Shown here: positions 11,160-21,007 of the stretch, in pieces
Layout of the letters: each line of letters begins with the position of its first letter
Numbering within the stretch: position 1 is the first letter of the stretch
Assembly: GCA_963383645.1 (NCBI GenBank)
Contig: OY726567.1
Span: forward strand, 68,265,575 to 68,329,574
DNA: 64,000 nucleotides
Direction of reading: 5' to 3'
Source of the DNA: Muscardinus avellanarius
Lineage: Eukaryota; Chordata; Mammalia; Rodentia; Gliridae
Made by a program: the position numbers and the translations under genes
Notes under the pieces: model-generated
Told to the model about the DNA's origin: nothing
The model's database searches: none
Seen by the model: only the letters and a program-made list of their open reading frames with translations

Positions 11160-11515
11160 GGGGGGGCGGGAAAAGAAGAACTAATGAAGGAAACAGTTCA
11201 AACAATCTATGTCCATATATGAAGGCATCATCCTAAATTGCACTGTCCAGGGAGGGGGAAAGAGTAGATGGGTGGAATCCGCAGTGAAACACACCAAGGG
11301 CTGTGTACATATATAATTGTATGACTTGAACCTCATTATGTATAGTTTTATTTTATTTTTTACTGTTTGCATTTTTTGTTGTTTTTTAAACAAATTTTTT
11401 ATTGAACACGAATACATTTAAACTATACTTGGTGCCCTCTCCCCCCCACCCCCATTTTCCCTTCTCCCCTCATTATGTATAGTTTTAAATTCACCAATAA
11501 AAGCATAAAAAAAAA
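11160..11515 (+). mobile_element. Poly-A ended retroelement tail split by an antisense L1 3' end
   Basis: The outer sense tail ends CACCAATAAAAGCAT plus A10, as an L1-like 3' end would. It is split by an antisense insert at 11351-11467 that contains the complement of AATAAA and a poly-T start. The insert is flanked by a perfect 20-bp duplication, CCTCATTATGTATAGTTTTA, at 11331-11350 and 11468-11487. Confidence 0.65.
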
Positions 11516-14214
11516 AGACTGCTTCAAAGCCTATCTGAGACCTTTACTATTTAAACATGGATCATTCAGTGAAGAGCATTGAGATGGTAATCATAAAATT
11601 GTTACATTTTTCTATAACAGTCTGTACTAAGAAGGGAAGAAGCAGCTTCCTGACAGCTCGAGCAGCCGGGGAGTAAGGGAGTCAGGCGGCCTGGCGTCTA
11701 GACCCGCCCTGGTGTCTAGACCTGCCCGGCGCCGCGGATCTGCCCGCGGGAGCGCGCTCGCGGCCGCGCGCCCACGCTTTCCGGCTACGTCGCTGACGTC
11801 GTGGACGTCGCTGACGTCGTGGACGTTGGAGAGCAGGAAGGCGGCCCCAGCGCTAACGGATGAACCGGGCGGCAGCTTCCATTTGGGCTTAGGCTTCGGC
11901 CTCACCCCTACGGCGGTAATTCAGGTGGCAAATCTATCCTCGGCGGTGACCAGCCAGCAGATGCGGATGCTTTTTTCCTTCCTAGGAGAAATCGAGGAGC
12001 TGCGGCTCTACCCTCCGGACAGCGCCCCTCTTGCTTTTTCCTCCAAAGTATGTTAAGTTTCGTGACCCATCAAGTGTTGGTGTGGCCCAGCATCTAACTA
12101 ACAAGGTTTTTATTGACAGAGCTCTGATAGGTGTTCCTTGTGCAGAAGTGATGCAGCCAACACGAACGGTTGTCATGTGTAACACAACTTTCTATCACCG
12201 CGAAAACACCATCCTGGGAAAGTGTCCTTGCTTGATATCGATTGGTTCATGAACATTAAGTTTTCAGTACAGGTAAAATACCAGAGGAATCGAAAGCGCC
12301 CTCTTTGTTGGCTCCTGCTCCAACCATGACAAGTCTGATGCCTGCTGCAGGATTGCTTCCTATACCAACCCCTTGACTACACTTGGTGTTTCACTTAGCA
12401 GTTTGGGAGCTATACCAGCAGCAGCACTAGACCCCAACATTGCAACACTTGGAGAGATACCACATGGCTTACCACCATTTATGAGAAAAGTAGATCCTTC
12501 CAAAATTGATGAAATTAGAACAGTTTATGTTGGAAATTTGAATTCTCAGATGACAGCTGACCAGCTTCTTAAGTTTTTTAAACAAGTTGGAGAAGTGAAG
12601 TTTGTGCGGATGGCAGGTAATGTGACTCAGCCAACTTGGTTTGCTCTTGTGGAATTTGTGGACCAAAATTCTGTACCAAGGGCCCTTGCTTTTAATGGAG
12701 TTATGTTTGGAGACAGGCCACTGAAAATAAATCAGTCCAACAATGCAATAGTAAAACCTCCGGAGATAACACCTCAGGCTGCAGCTAAGGAGTTAGAAGT
12801 AATGAAGCAAGTACGAGCAGCTCAGTCATTTATCTCAGCAGCTATTGAACCAGAGTCTGGAAAGAGCAGTGAAAGAAAAGGCGGTCAATCTCGTTCCCAC
12901 ACTCGCTCAAAGTCCAGGTCTAGCTCAAAATCCCATTCTAGAAGGAAAAGATCACAGTCAAACCACAACAGTAGATCCCATAACAGATCCCGTTCAAGAC
13001 AGAAAGATAGACGTAGATCTAAGAGCCACATTAAAAAAAGCTCTAAATCAAGGGAGAGACAGAAATCAAGGAGTCGCTCACGTTCATGGGACAAGAGAAA
13101 AGATACCCAAGAAAAGATAAAGGAAAAGAAAAGAGCAAAAGAGAAAGAGAAAGGGAGAGGGAAAAGAGAGGGAAAAGAAACATGAAAAAGGAAAGGAGAG
13201 GGGCAAAAACAAAGACCGGGGAAAAGAATGGGAAAAAGACAAGGAAAAAGAGAGTGGGAAGAGGAGCATGAAAAGGAGTGAGACAAAGAGAAGGAAAAAG
13301 AACAGGACAAAGAGAAGCAATGAGAAAAGGACAGGTCCAAGGAGAGAGATGGACAACGGAAGAAGGATATAAAGGCCAGAACGCCACCCAGAAGTTACAA
13401 TGTATCAAGAAGATCAAGTAGATCCAGCAGGGAAAGGCATAGGAGAAGGGGCAGGAGTTTTTCCAGATCGCCAAGAACACCAAAGACCATAAAAAGGAAA
13501 TCATTTAGGTCTTCAACCCCTAGGAGCCGAATTAAGAAAGATAAAAAGAGAAAAAGAAAGAGATTTCAACTTCCACAAGAAGTTCTAATGACAGAGATGG
13601 GAAGGAGAAGCTGGAGAACAGTACTTCAGTTAAAGAGAAGGAACACAGTAAAGAACCTGATTCAAGCATAGTTAAAGAAGTAGATGATAAGGATGCACCA
13701 AGGACTGAGGAAAACAAAGTATAGCAGAATTGGAATTGTCAGCCAAATGAAGAAAACCTCTCTACCAAAACAGAAGCAGTATAGAACTGACTAATGAACC
13801 TTTACACCCAATGCTGGAATAAAATCCAAAGCTTTTAATTCTCTCAACAAGGTGTACACAGGGAAGAAATCTAGCCCAGCATAAAGATAGGTGCTAATGG
13901 CTTTTCCAGTTGTTAGGCGGCATTGTGGACATCTTGCATCTTGTTACTAAGAAAATAAAGCATGGACATCGTGAAAGTACCAGATATTACCCAAACTCCT
14001 CATCTACTAAAATCTTTGCATTTCCATGGTGGCTGATACACTTGTCATGTGGTTTGTTAGTGTTTGCTAAGAACCATTGCAAATAGATTGAACATCAAAG
14101 ATCCCAATTTGTACTGATGGGTCCAGCCCATCAGCGGTGGGGCTGAGAAGGAAGGTTGAGTGCCGACGGCCTTGAACAATAGCAACACACGAAGCCGGGA
14201 GCCGAGTCAAGCAG

Positions 14215-14520
14215 TGTCGCGTCCCTCGACCAGCGATTAAGACACGACATGAAGCTCTTCTTGCAAGCCGTTTATTCAGGATACTCGTAATAACGGAATG
14301 GCGAAGATCTGCCTCGCGCAGGGCATTATAAACATTAACTCCCCCAATCACTTCTTGCCACATCTCACTCACTCACTGGCTCACGCTCGTCAGGTCACCA
14401 CCACGTCATGTGTTACACAACCCTAGCCTCCAAATATGGAGTTGCTTCCTGCACAGCCATGTGCCTAATCAAGCTCAGAGGCAGGAAGCCGGCGCCATCT
14501 TTCAATGGCGGCTCACCACA
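14215..14520 (-). repeat. 3' LTR of the provirus
   Basis: 306 bp with the same TG/CA ends as the 5' LTR. It directly abuts the polypurine tract at 14521. One of the two differences from the 5' LTR (14417) is a CpG-type transition. Confidence 0.95.
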
Positions 14521-14540
14521 ATTCCCCCTTTTTGTTTTTA
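14521..14540 (-). promoter_or_regulatory. 3' polypurine tract
   Basis: Minus strand AAACAAAAAGGGGGAAT ends immediately before the TG of the 3' LTR, the expected position of the plus-strand primer. Confidence 0.9.
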
Positions 14541-14701
14541 TAGGCAACAGGTAAGAGCAGAGGTTTGACCCCTATTAATCACTGGCACCTTTTTCTAGGG
14601 ACGGGTACTTGGGTGCCTAACCCGTGTGCAGTCAAGCGTACTCTTCCTGAGGACCAAACTTGTGCCCTCAGCTGCAGTGCTTTGCCTTGCAACCTGAGCC
14701 A

Positions 14702-15485
14702 CTATGCCTTAGCTGCCGCGAGCCAGGCTTGGGGTGATTGTCCTGCCTCGATAGCCACACAGGCCTGTATAAACATGGCTGTATTATGATTAAAACTTTG
14801 GCGAAGACGAGCAATGCACCAGACACAAAACAACACAGCCACAACCAATAATCCCATCAAGGCCCCCAATCCAGCCCATTCCTTTAGATGATTCATGGCA
14901 CGAGTTATCCAAGATGACAGTCCTTCAGCCAAACTGATGTCCACACGAGTCGAGTTGATGGTGACCACGGCAATGTGTAATCTCTCTAGTTGGGTTTCAA
15001 ATTCTCCCGTCCAGTTGCCTAAAAGATAAATTGACAACTCCCGAGACAGGTTAGCGGCTTTTGTAAAATTTTACATGTTCACAAGAGACATTCGCTACTC
15101 CGAAACTTAGATAACCCTTTGGAGCAGTAACAGTATTATTTTGTCTCTGTTTTCCCCATTTTTGTTTGAGGGAAAACCAGCCTGATATTCCCTTTTGTAA
15201 GGGGATACAAGATTCGTTCTCCTGAGGAGATGAGGTGGTGAATCAGAGGCTGCCCAACTCCCTAAAGGTTTTATTAATCTTTAAAGGTGCCTGTTCTTCA
15301 TCTAATGGGAGGTAGGGTAGATTAATTTTCTTATTACTGGTAAATAATCGAGGAAAGACTTGAGCGCTATGTCTCACTGGCATGGGTACCGGAAATGCCG
15401 ATAGAATTCCCCATCTCCATTCTATCTGAACCGAGGTTATTAGGTGAAGCAGCATCCACAGCCGTAGGGGGTTTCTCATTCTCAT
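14702..15485 (-). pseudogene. env: env remnant with internal deletion
   Basis: A start at 15485 (MRMRNPLRLWMLLHL, signal-peptide-like) opens the N-terminal part of the surface subunit to about 15243. A damaged stretch of about 200 bp follows. From 15037 to 14702 the C-terminal transmembrane subunit is readable: LSSWITRAMNHLKEWAG, a hydrophobic anchor (LGALMGLLVVAVLFCVW) and a cytoplasmic tail ending GQSPQAWLAAAKA. Only about 780 bp separate these ends, against nearly 2 kb for a complete class II env, so most of SU and the TM ectodomain are missing. It cannot make an envelope. The env start overlaps the integrase end, as usual. Confidence 0.8.
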
Positions 15486-16190
15486 GATTATTGCAGCGCC
15501 TAGTCAAGCGTTCTGGGAGCCACACCGGGTCCCGCTGATTCTGTGGAAAAAGACAGATCCTCTCGTCCAGGCCAACACTGGGTCTGGGCCATGCCAGAGT
15601 CCCGTAATTACATCCTTCCATTTAACATATCCTTGACATATAGGCTCATGTGTCATATGACGATCAGCCGCAGATAATCCATTTAGATCCAGGTTTAAAA
15701 AATTTAGAGTAAAAAGAGCCAATGCCAATCGCTGTTTAGGGGGCCTGCCATGGCCGATTCCCCCTTTTTGTTTATGAAGACATTCTTTTAATGTTCTATG
15801 TGCACGCTCAACGATGCCCTGAGCTTGCGCATTATAGGGAAGGCCATGATCTAGAGAAACTGAAAGGGTCTTGCAAAAAGCTATAAACTTATGTGAAGTA
15901 TAAGCAGGGCCATTATCAGTTTTTAATTGATGAGGTTTACCCCAGGCTGCCCAAGCTTCGAGACAATGAGCAATAACATGATGTGACTTTTCACCAGTCA
16001 AGGCAGAGGCAAAAATAATACCAGAACAGGTATCCACGGAAACATGAACATATTTTAAGGACCCAAACTCCTGAAAATGGGTAATGTCCATTTGCCATAC
16101 CCTTAATGGCAAAAGGCCTCGAGGATTAACGCCCAAACTCGGAGGGTGCAGAAAGGTAACACATTGTTGGCAATCCAGAACTATTTGGCG
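15367..16190 (-). pseudogene. pol: Integrase catalytic core and C-terminus
   Basis: The DDE core is visible: VWQMDITHF, KTDNGPAYTS and AQGIVERAH supply the two Asp and the Glu. The core is open from about 16190 to 15504. The C-terminal domain begins GYVKWKDVITGLWHGPDPV and then shifts frame at about 15560, continuing as VWLPERLTRR in the frame that ends at 15367. Integrase would join the viral DNA to the host. A 17-nt copy of the 3' polypurine tract lies inside the core at 15757-15773. Confidence 0.9.
15757..15773 (-). promoter_or_regulatory. Candidate central polypurine tract in integrase
   Basis: Minus strand AAACAAAAAGGGGGAAT is identical over 17 nt to the 3' PPT at 14521-14537. It encodes the KQKGGI stretch of integrase. 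The position recalls the lentiviral cPPT, but function here is inference. Confidence 0.55.
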
Positions 16191-16639
16191 AGCATCCGCC
16201 TGGTTAATTGAAAACGATGTTGTAAAGTTTTTGCAGGTACATGAAACTGGGCATGAAAATTACGAGCTTGATCTAAAGAAGAAACTAAAAAAATAAAATT
16301 TTTGCGAGTACATATATCTACCAAATTATTACCCTCACTAAGAGGCCCGGGTAGTCCGGTATGTGCTCTAATATGTTGAACATAAAATTTAGAAGTCTTT
16401 TGCCAGATTAAAGATTGTAATTGTTTAAATAAGGAACAGACTTTGCTGGAGGCATTAAAATGACCGGCTGCCTCCAAAATATTGACTGCATTAACCACAT
16501 ATAAAGAATCTGATAATAAATTAAAGGAAAAGGGACAAGTCTTAAAGACTTCAATAACAATTTTAAGCTCTACTATTTGGGGAGAATCAGGTTCAAATTG
16601 TATCAAAACAGGCTCATTTTGTTCGATTAAGCTCCACAT
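16181..16639 (-). pseudogene. pol: RNase H remainder and integrase N-terminus
   Basis: The frame contains DSLYVVNAV and HIRAHTGLPGPLSEGN, both RNase H C-terminal features, and then the start of the integrase zinc-binding region (FHVPAKTLQHRFQLT). A one-base shift near 16190 ends it at TAG. The other integrase zinc ligands (LDCQQCV) are in the next frame. These frame breaks prevent a full Pol protein. Confidence 0.85.
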
Positions 16640-18015
16640 CCAGTCTTAGATCCATCAGTAAAAATATTGACAGCATTATGAATAGGGACTGAAGAGGTAT
16701 TTTTAGGAAAGATCACTGGATGCCCCTGTAAAAAACGTAATATTGGATGTTTTGGATAATGATTATCAATTTTTCCCAAAAAGGAGCAACGCAGCACTGC
16801 CCAATTATCCAAAGTTCCACAGAGAACTTTAATTTGATCACTAGAATAAGGAACAATCAACAAGGATGGCTGATCACCAAAATGTTGCAAGCATTGTTGA
16901 ATACCAAGTAATGCTAAGGATGCCACCTCTGACGGATAATAAGAAATGGATTTACTGGGAGAAGACTTAGGATGGATCCATAATAGAACTCCATCTTGCC
17001 AGAGAAGTGCTGTGGGTTGTAAATAGGTCTGTAACAGGCATAGGGAGATTGGTTTATCCTCATCCCTTCGTTGGAGCATTGCCTTAGTTAAACCCTCTTC
17101 CACTAAGTGTAATGCCTTTCTGGCTTCCGGGGTCAAGACCCGTGGTGAATCAAGGGCAGGGTCACCTTTTAGGATATCATACAATGGCCGAAGGGCATGA
17201 TTGGGCAACCCCAAAAAACTTCGGATCCAATTAATATCTCCCAATAATTTTTGAAAATTATTAAGAGAATTTAGACAATCTTTACGAATTTCAATATTTT
17301 GGGGGGAAACACAAAGGGGATTTATCTTTGTCCCCAAATAAGAAACAGTGAAACTCATTTGAACCTTTTCAGGTGCAATTAACAGCCCTTTATTATCTAA
17401 CAATTTAACAAGAAAGTCATAGGCATCCTGCAAAATCTCCATATTTTTGGCCGACAATAATATGTCATCCATATAATGAATACATCGAACTGTTGGAAAC
17501 TGTTTTCTTAATGGAGTCAACACAGCTCCAATATAAAGCTGACATATAGTTGGACTATTGGCCATACCCTGTGGCAAAACTTTCCATTCATATCTCCTGT
17601 CAGGGGATTCGTGATTGCAAGAAGGTATTGTAAAAGCAAATCGTTGTATATCCTGTGGATGTAGTGGAATGGAGAAAAAACAGTCCTTTATATCAACTAT
17701 TATAAGAGGCCAATTTTTTGGCAAGGCAGACAACAATGGTAGGCCTCTTTGGACGGAACCCATAATTTGCATTTGAGCATTAATGGCCCGTAAATCATGT
17801 AACAGCCTCCATTTACCAGACCTTTTTCTTATGACAAAAATAGGAGTATTCCAAGGTGAAAGAGAAGGTTGAATATGTCCTGTAGCTAATTGTTCTTGAA
17901 TTAAGGAATTTATAGCCATTAATTTTTCAGAGGATAGAGGCCACTGAGGAACCCAAACGGGCTCCTCCGTCTTCCACATTATGGGTATACTATCCTCAGC
18001 GGCCCCTAAGAAAAA
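16627..18015 (-). pseudogene. pol: Reverse transcriptase and start of RNase H
   Basis: An open frame of about 460 codons. RT motifs are visible: SPWNTPIFVIRKRSGKWRLL, then LPQGMANSPTICQ, then the YMDD active site at 17464-17475. Connection sequences lead to an RNase H start (FTDGSKTGCGA). The frame stops at 16627; RNase H continues in another frame from 16639, so one indel breaks pol here. RT would copy viral RNA to DNA primed from the tRNA at the PBS. Apart from this break the RT domain itself is complete and its catalytic YMDD is intact. Confidence 0.93.
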
Positions 18016-18460
18016 CCCAGCCCCTGTTTTGGAGATGTAGGTGAGACCTCTACGGGACTGGATCGACCTTGTAGGTACTCTCCTAAGCCTGTCCCGGGGT
18101 AATGTCCCATTTTTCTCATCATATTTTGAGAGGTAACAGAAAAATTATTAACTAATTTATATCCCATATCCTTTAACAAATCACGCCCCCATAAGGAGAT
18201 GGGCAACTCTAGGACATATGGTTGTATTTTTCCTTGATGACCTTCTGAATCCTTCCAAATTAAAAGACGTGCACTCATCTCTGGGGTATGGGCAAACCCT
18301 AGACCTTGTAGGGTTTGAGAAGAAGTTTGAATAGGCCATCCAGAAGGACAATCTTTTTTTGCTATTATACTTTTATCGGCTCCTGTATCTAACAAGCCCA
18401 AAACATCATGATTTTCTATTTGTAACTTTAACAGAGGGCGCTGATCCAGATTAATAGAAA
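18006..18460 (-). pseudogene. pro: Retroviral aspartic protease with G-patch
   Basis: Catalytic triplet in LLDTGADKS, flap region downstream, and a C-terminal G-patch (MGHYPGTGLGEYLQG), again a betaretroviral trait. The domain is open from about 18460 to a TAG at 18006-18008 but is out of frame with dUTPase because of the break noted above. It would cleave Gag and Gag-Pro-Pol. The end overlaps pol through a frameshift site. Confidence 0.88.
18012..18018 (-). promoter_or_regulatory. Candidate pro-pol frameshift heptamer G GGT TTT
   Basis: Minus strand GGGTTTT in pro-frame register, just before the protease TAG at 18006-18008. The -1 frame then runs straight into reverse transcriptase. Confidence 0.6.
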
Positions 18461-18940
18461 GAAAGGTAAAATTCCGGAGGATCCTATCTCTCTTTTGCTA
18501 TTTTTATTTTTTATGCCAGGAAAGGAATAAAATTTAGGAAGCAACAATAATTGAGCTATTCGGTCACCAGGAGAAATAGAAACCACTCCTTGAGGTGACT
18601 CAGCTAAGACTTTTATATTATTTTTAATATTGGGATCAACAATACCAGGATGAACCACAAGGCCTTTAAGCAACGATGAAGCTCGGCCAATGACTAGTCC
18701 TACAGCATTAGGATCCAGAGGACCCTGAAAATTGGTATCAAGTACTTGAACACCAGATTGTGGACTTAATAGGTATTTGGAGGAGGAACGGAGGTCCAAT
18801 CCTGTGGAGCTTTGAGTGGCTCCCCCTGAGGCGGAACAATTGTTTGAAGGGTCGCCTGTGGGATAATGGAGGTGGTAAGGGCCCCATATATTTGCGGGCC
18901 CTGGGGTCGAGGGCCCTTTTGTCCATTTTTTGGCCGAGAA
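18428..18940 (-). pseudogene. dUTPase domain of the pro frame
   Basis: The -1 frame after gag contains dUTPase motifs: LDLRSSSKYLLSP, then GRASSLLKGLVVHPGIVD (including the Ser and uracil-binding region), then SPGDRIAQLLLLP. Such a domain at the N-terminus of protease is characteristic of beta- and IAP-like retroviruses. It would hydrolyse dUTP to limit uracil in cDNA. The frame is lost near the C-terminus (about 18430-18490), where protease reads in another frame, so a small indel separates the two domains. Confidence 0.85.
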
Positions 18941-20502
18941 TTTTCTTGAAGAGGAGGCAGGGGCTGGCCATTAATGTCTTTTACGGAACGGCACTCCTTG
19001 GCCCAATGCTTCCCCTTCTTACACCTAGGGCAAAGGCCAGGTTGTTTTATGGTATTATCTGGTACAATAGACGAATTTTGTTTCTTTTGTGGGCATTCTA
19101 GTTTTTGATGACCCATTTGGCCACATTGAAAACAGGCTCCCGGATTTATCCCGGAGCGCCGAGTTAACTGCATAACGGCGGCTGCTAAACCTGCGTTAGT
19201 TAGAGGGCCATTTAACTCTCGACAGATTTTCATCCAGTCCTCAATATTTTTGTCCTTGTATGGTCGGATAGCAGCTCGGCATTCCTTTGTACACTGTTCA
19301 AAAACTAACTGTTTAATCAAAGGTGTTGCCACCTCCACATTAGGACCTAAAACTCTACTTGTAGCTTCAAGGAGACGAGCTACAAAATCTGCGAATGGCT
19401 CGGTAGGTCCTTATATAATTTTGGTTAGATTACCAGCAGATTCCCCTGAGCTCCTAAGGGACTTCCATGCTCTAATAGCACAAAAATTTATTTGATTATA
19501 AACTTCCAAAGGAAGTCGGGTTTGGTTTTGGGCATGTAGCCCTTGTCCTAAAATCATATCTCGATCCCATTGAGGATTTCCAGCAAGAGCATTAGCAGCA
19601 GCCTGATCAGAGGCATATTCTATGTTAAAGGCCTTCCATTCCAAAAATTGTCCAGGGGTGAGGCACGCTCATGTTAATCCATTCCAGTCCCCTGGCATCA
19701 TGCAGTTTCTAGCCAGAGCTTCCACTTGGGCTAATGTAAAGGAAGCTGTGACCCCATACATGCGAACTGATTCTGCTAATGCCTTAATGACCTTAAAATC
19801 AAGGGGTTCATAAAAACAAGCACCCTGTGTATCTTGAAAAATAGGAAAGGCCAACGGGAGCTCAGTTCTAACACGTGACCAAACTTGGGGGCAAAAGGAA
19901 TTATGAGATCCCTGAGTGGAGGATGGCGGTGGCCCAGGAGGAGGATCTTGTAAACCTGAGGGCATAGGAAAGTCCGGATCTAATTTAGGCAAACGAGATT
20001 TTTTCGAGGCTGAATGAATTGACACACAGGCCATTTGTTTCTTTAACGAACCCTTTTCTTCATCAGAAGAATCAGAAGAGGAGTCTGGCCCTTTAAATTC
20101 AGACAAATTCGGATAGAGTGAGGAACGGACAGGTTCCTTTGCTTCACTAACTGCCCGTTCTGACTTATGCTTTTCAGATTTCTGTTCTTTGAGTAACTCG
20201 AGGGCGGTTTGCCCTTCCTTAATAGCATCATCATATTTTTGATCTTCTAAACAACCTCTGACCAATTTCCAAATAGGTAGAACACAGGGATTAAGGCTTC
20301 CCTGTTGCTTGGCATATTCAAGATCTCGACCAAGCTTTTCCCAACTAGGAACTGTCAGGTTACCTGAGACAGCAAACCATGGAGCGGCTCTGTCACAATC
20401 ATTTAAAAATTTCTCTAAAGTAGACTCTCTAAATTCTAAACTTCTAGAATAAAGTAGCTCCTGGAGAGCCAAAAAAATTGGATGAGACTGCGAAGCCCCC
20501 AT
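18766..20502 (-). pseudogene. gag: Retroviral gag, two nonsense codons
   Basis: The start at 20500-20502 gives MGASQSHP, with Gly2 suited to myristoylation of matrix. A proline-rich segment (GLQDPPPGPPPSS) precedes capsid. The major homology region is readable around 19413-19370. Nucleocapsid has two CCHC knuckles: CFQCGQMGHQKLEC and CPRCKKGKHWAKEC. A TGA at 19669-19671 and a TAA at 19411-19413 interrupt an otherwise continuous frame; both fit single C-to-T changes on the coding strand (CGA and CAA codons), the first at a CpG. No frameshift is needed to read gag. Gag ends at 18766 and overlaps the dUTPase frame, as expected for -1 frameshifting. Confidence 0.9.
18925..18931 (-). promoter_or_regulatory. 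Candidate gag-pro frameshift heptamer A AAA AAT
   Basis: Minus strand AAAAAAT is positioned X XXY YYZ in the gag frame (within RPKNGQK). A shift to -1 opens a frame running without stops into the dUTPase. The downstream RNA structure was not assessed. Confidence 0.6.
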
Positions 20503-20572
20503 CCCAAAACTAAGCTCAAAATGAAATTAAAAAATGGTCCGCCTTGATCGCGGCTTTACCTTCGCGTTCCCG

Positions 20573-20860
20573 CGTCTGCTTTGACCGCAACTCCACTTTC
20601 ACTTTTTCGTGGCTGCTTTGACCGCAACTCCACTTTCACTTTTTCGCATCTGCTTTAACCGCAACTCCACTTTCACTTTCCCGTGTCTGCTTGACCGCGG
20701 CTCTACTTCCACTTTCCCGCGTCTGCTTTGATCGCAGCTCTACTGTCACTTTCCCATCTGCTTTGATCGCAGCTCTACTGTCACTTTCCCGTCTGCTTTG
20801 ATCGCAGCTCTACTGTCACTTTCCCGTCTGCTTTGATCGCAGCTCTACTGGATTTGCTCT
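20573..20860 (-). repeat. Leader minisatellite, eight units of 35-37 bp
   Basis: On the plus strand, units keyed on CTGCTTTGA begin at 20576, 20613, 20650, 20687, 20723, 20758, 20793 and 20828. The last three full units are near-identical 35-mers; the earlier ones are 36-37 bp and more diverged. The array lies between PBS and gag, where the packaging/leader RNA would be. Confidence 0.9.
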
Positions 20861-20987
20861 CCCCTTATCCACAGGTGAGAGCGATTACCCGCATTTTTCG
20901 CGGACCCCCCAACTTACCAGGGGACTTACCGGTGCACCTTCCCTGACGACAGCAAGTTCTGAGCTTCACGCACGGGAGCTGTTTTTT

Positions 20988-21005
20988 TCCCCGTACGGGC
21001 CACCA
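20988..21005 (-). promoter_or_regulatory. Primer binding site matching tRNA-Ile
   Basis: Minus strand TGGTGGCCCGTACGGGGA lies two bases after the 5' LTR. It is complementary to the 3' 18 nt of the common mammalian tRNA-Ile(AAT) including CCA, as I recall that tRNA. Lys or Phe primers are what I would expect for MMTV-like or IAP elements. Confidence 0.85.
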
Positions 21006-21007
21006 GT

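Noticed and set aside
12373..13185. 270-codon open frame in the SREK1 copy as a functional intronless gene
   Set aside because: It begins without an ATG, lies downstream of a frameshift, a stop and a 124-bp insert, and ends prematurely in the K/E-rich tract. It is a fragment of a processed pseudogene.
20573..20860. CRISPR-like array (regular 35-bp repeats)
   Set aside because: The repeats are contiguous with no unique spacers, and the setting is a vertebrate provirus leader.
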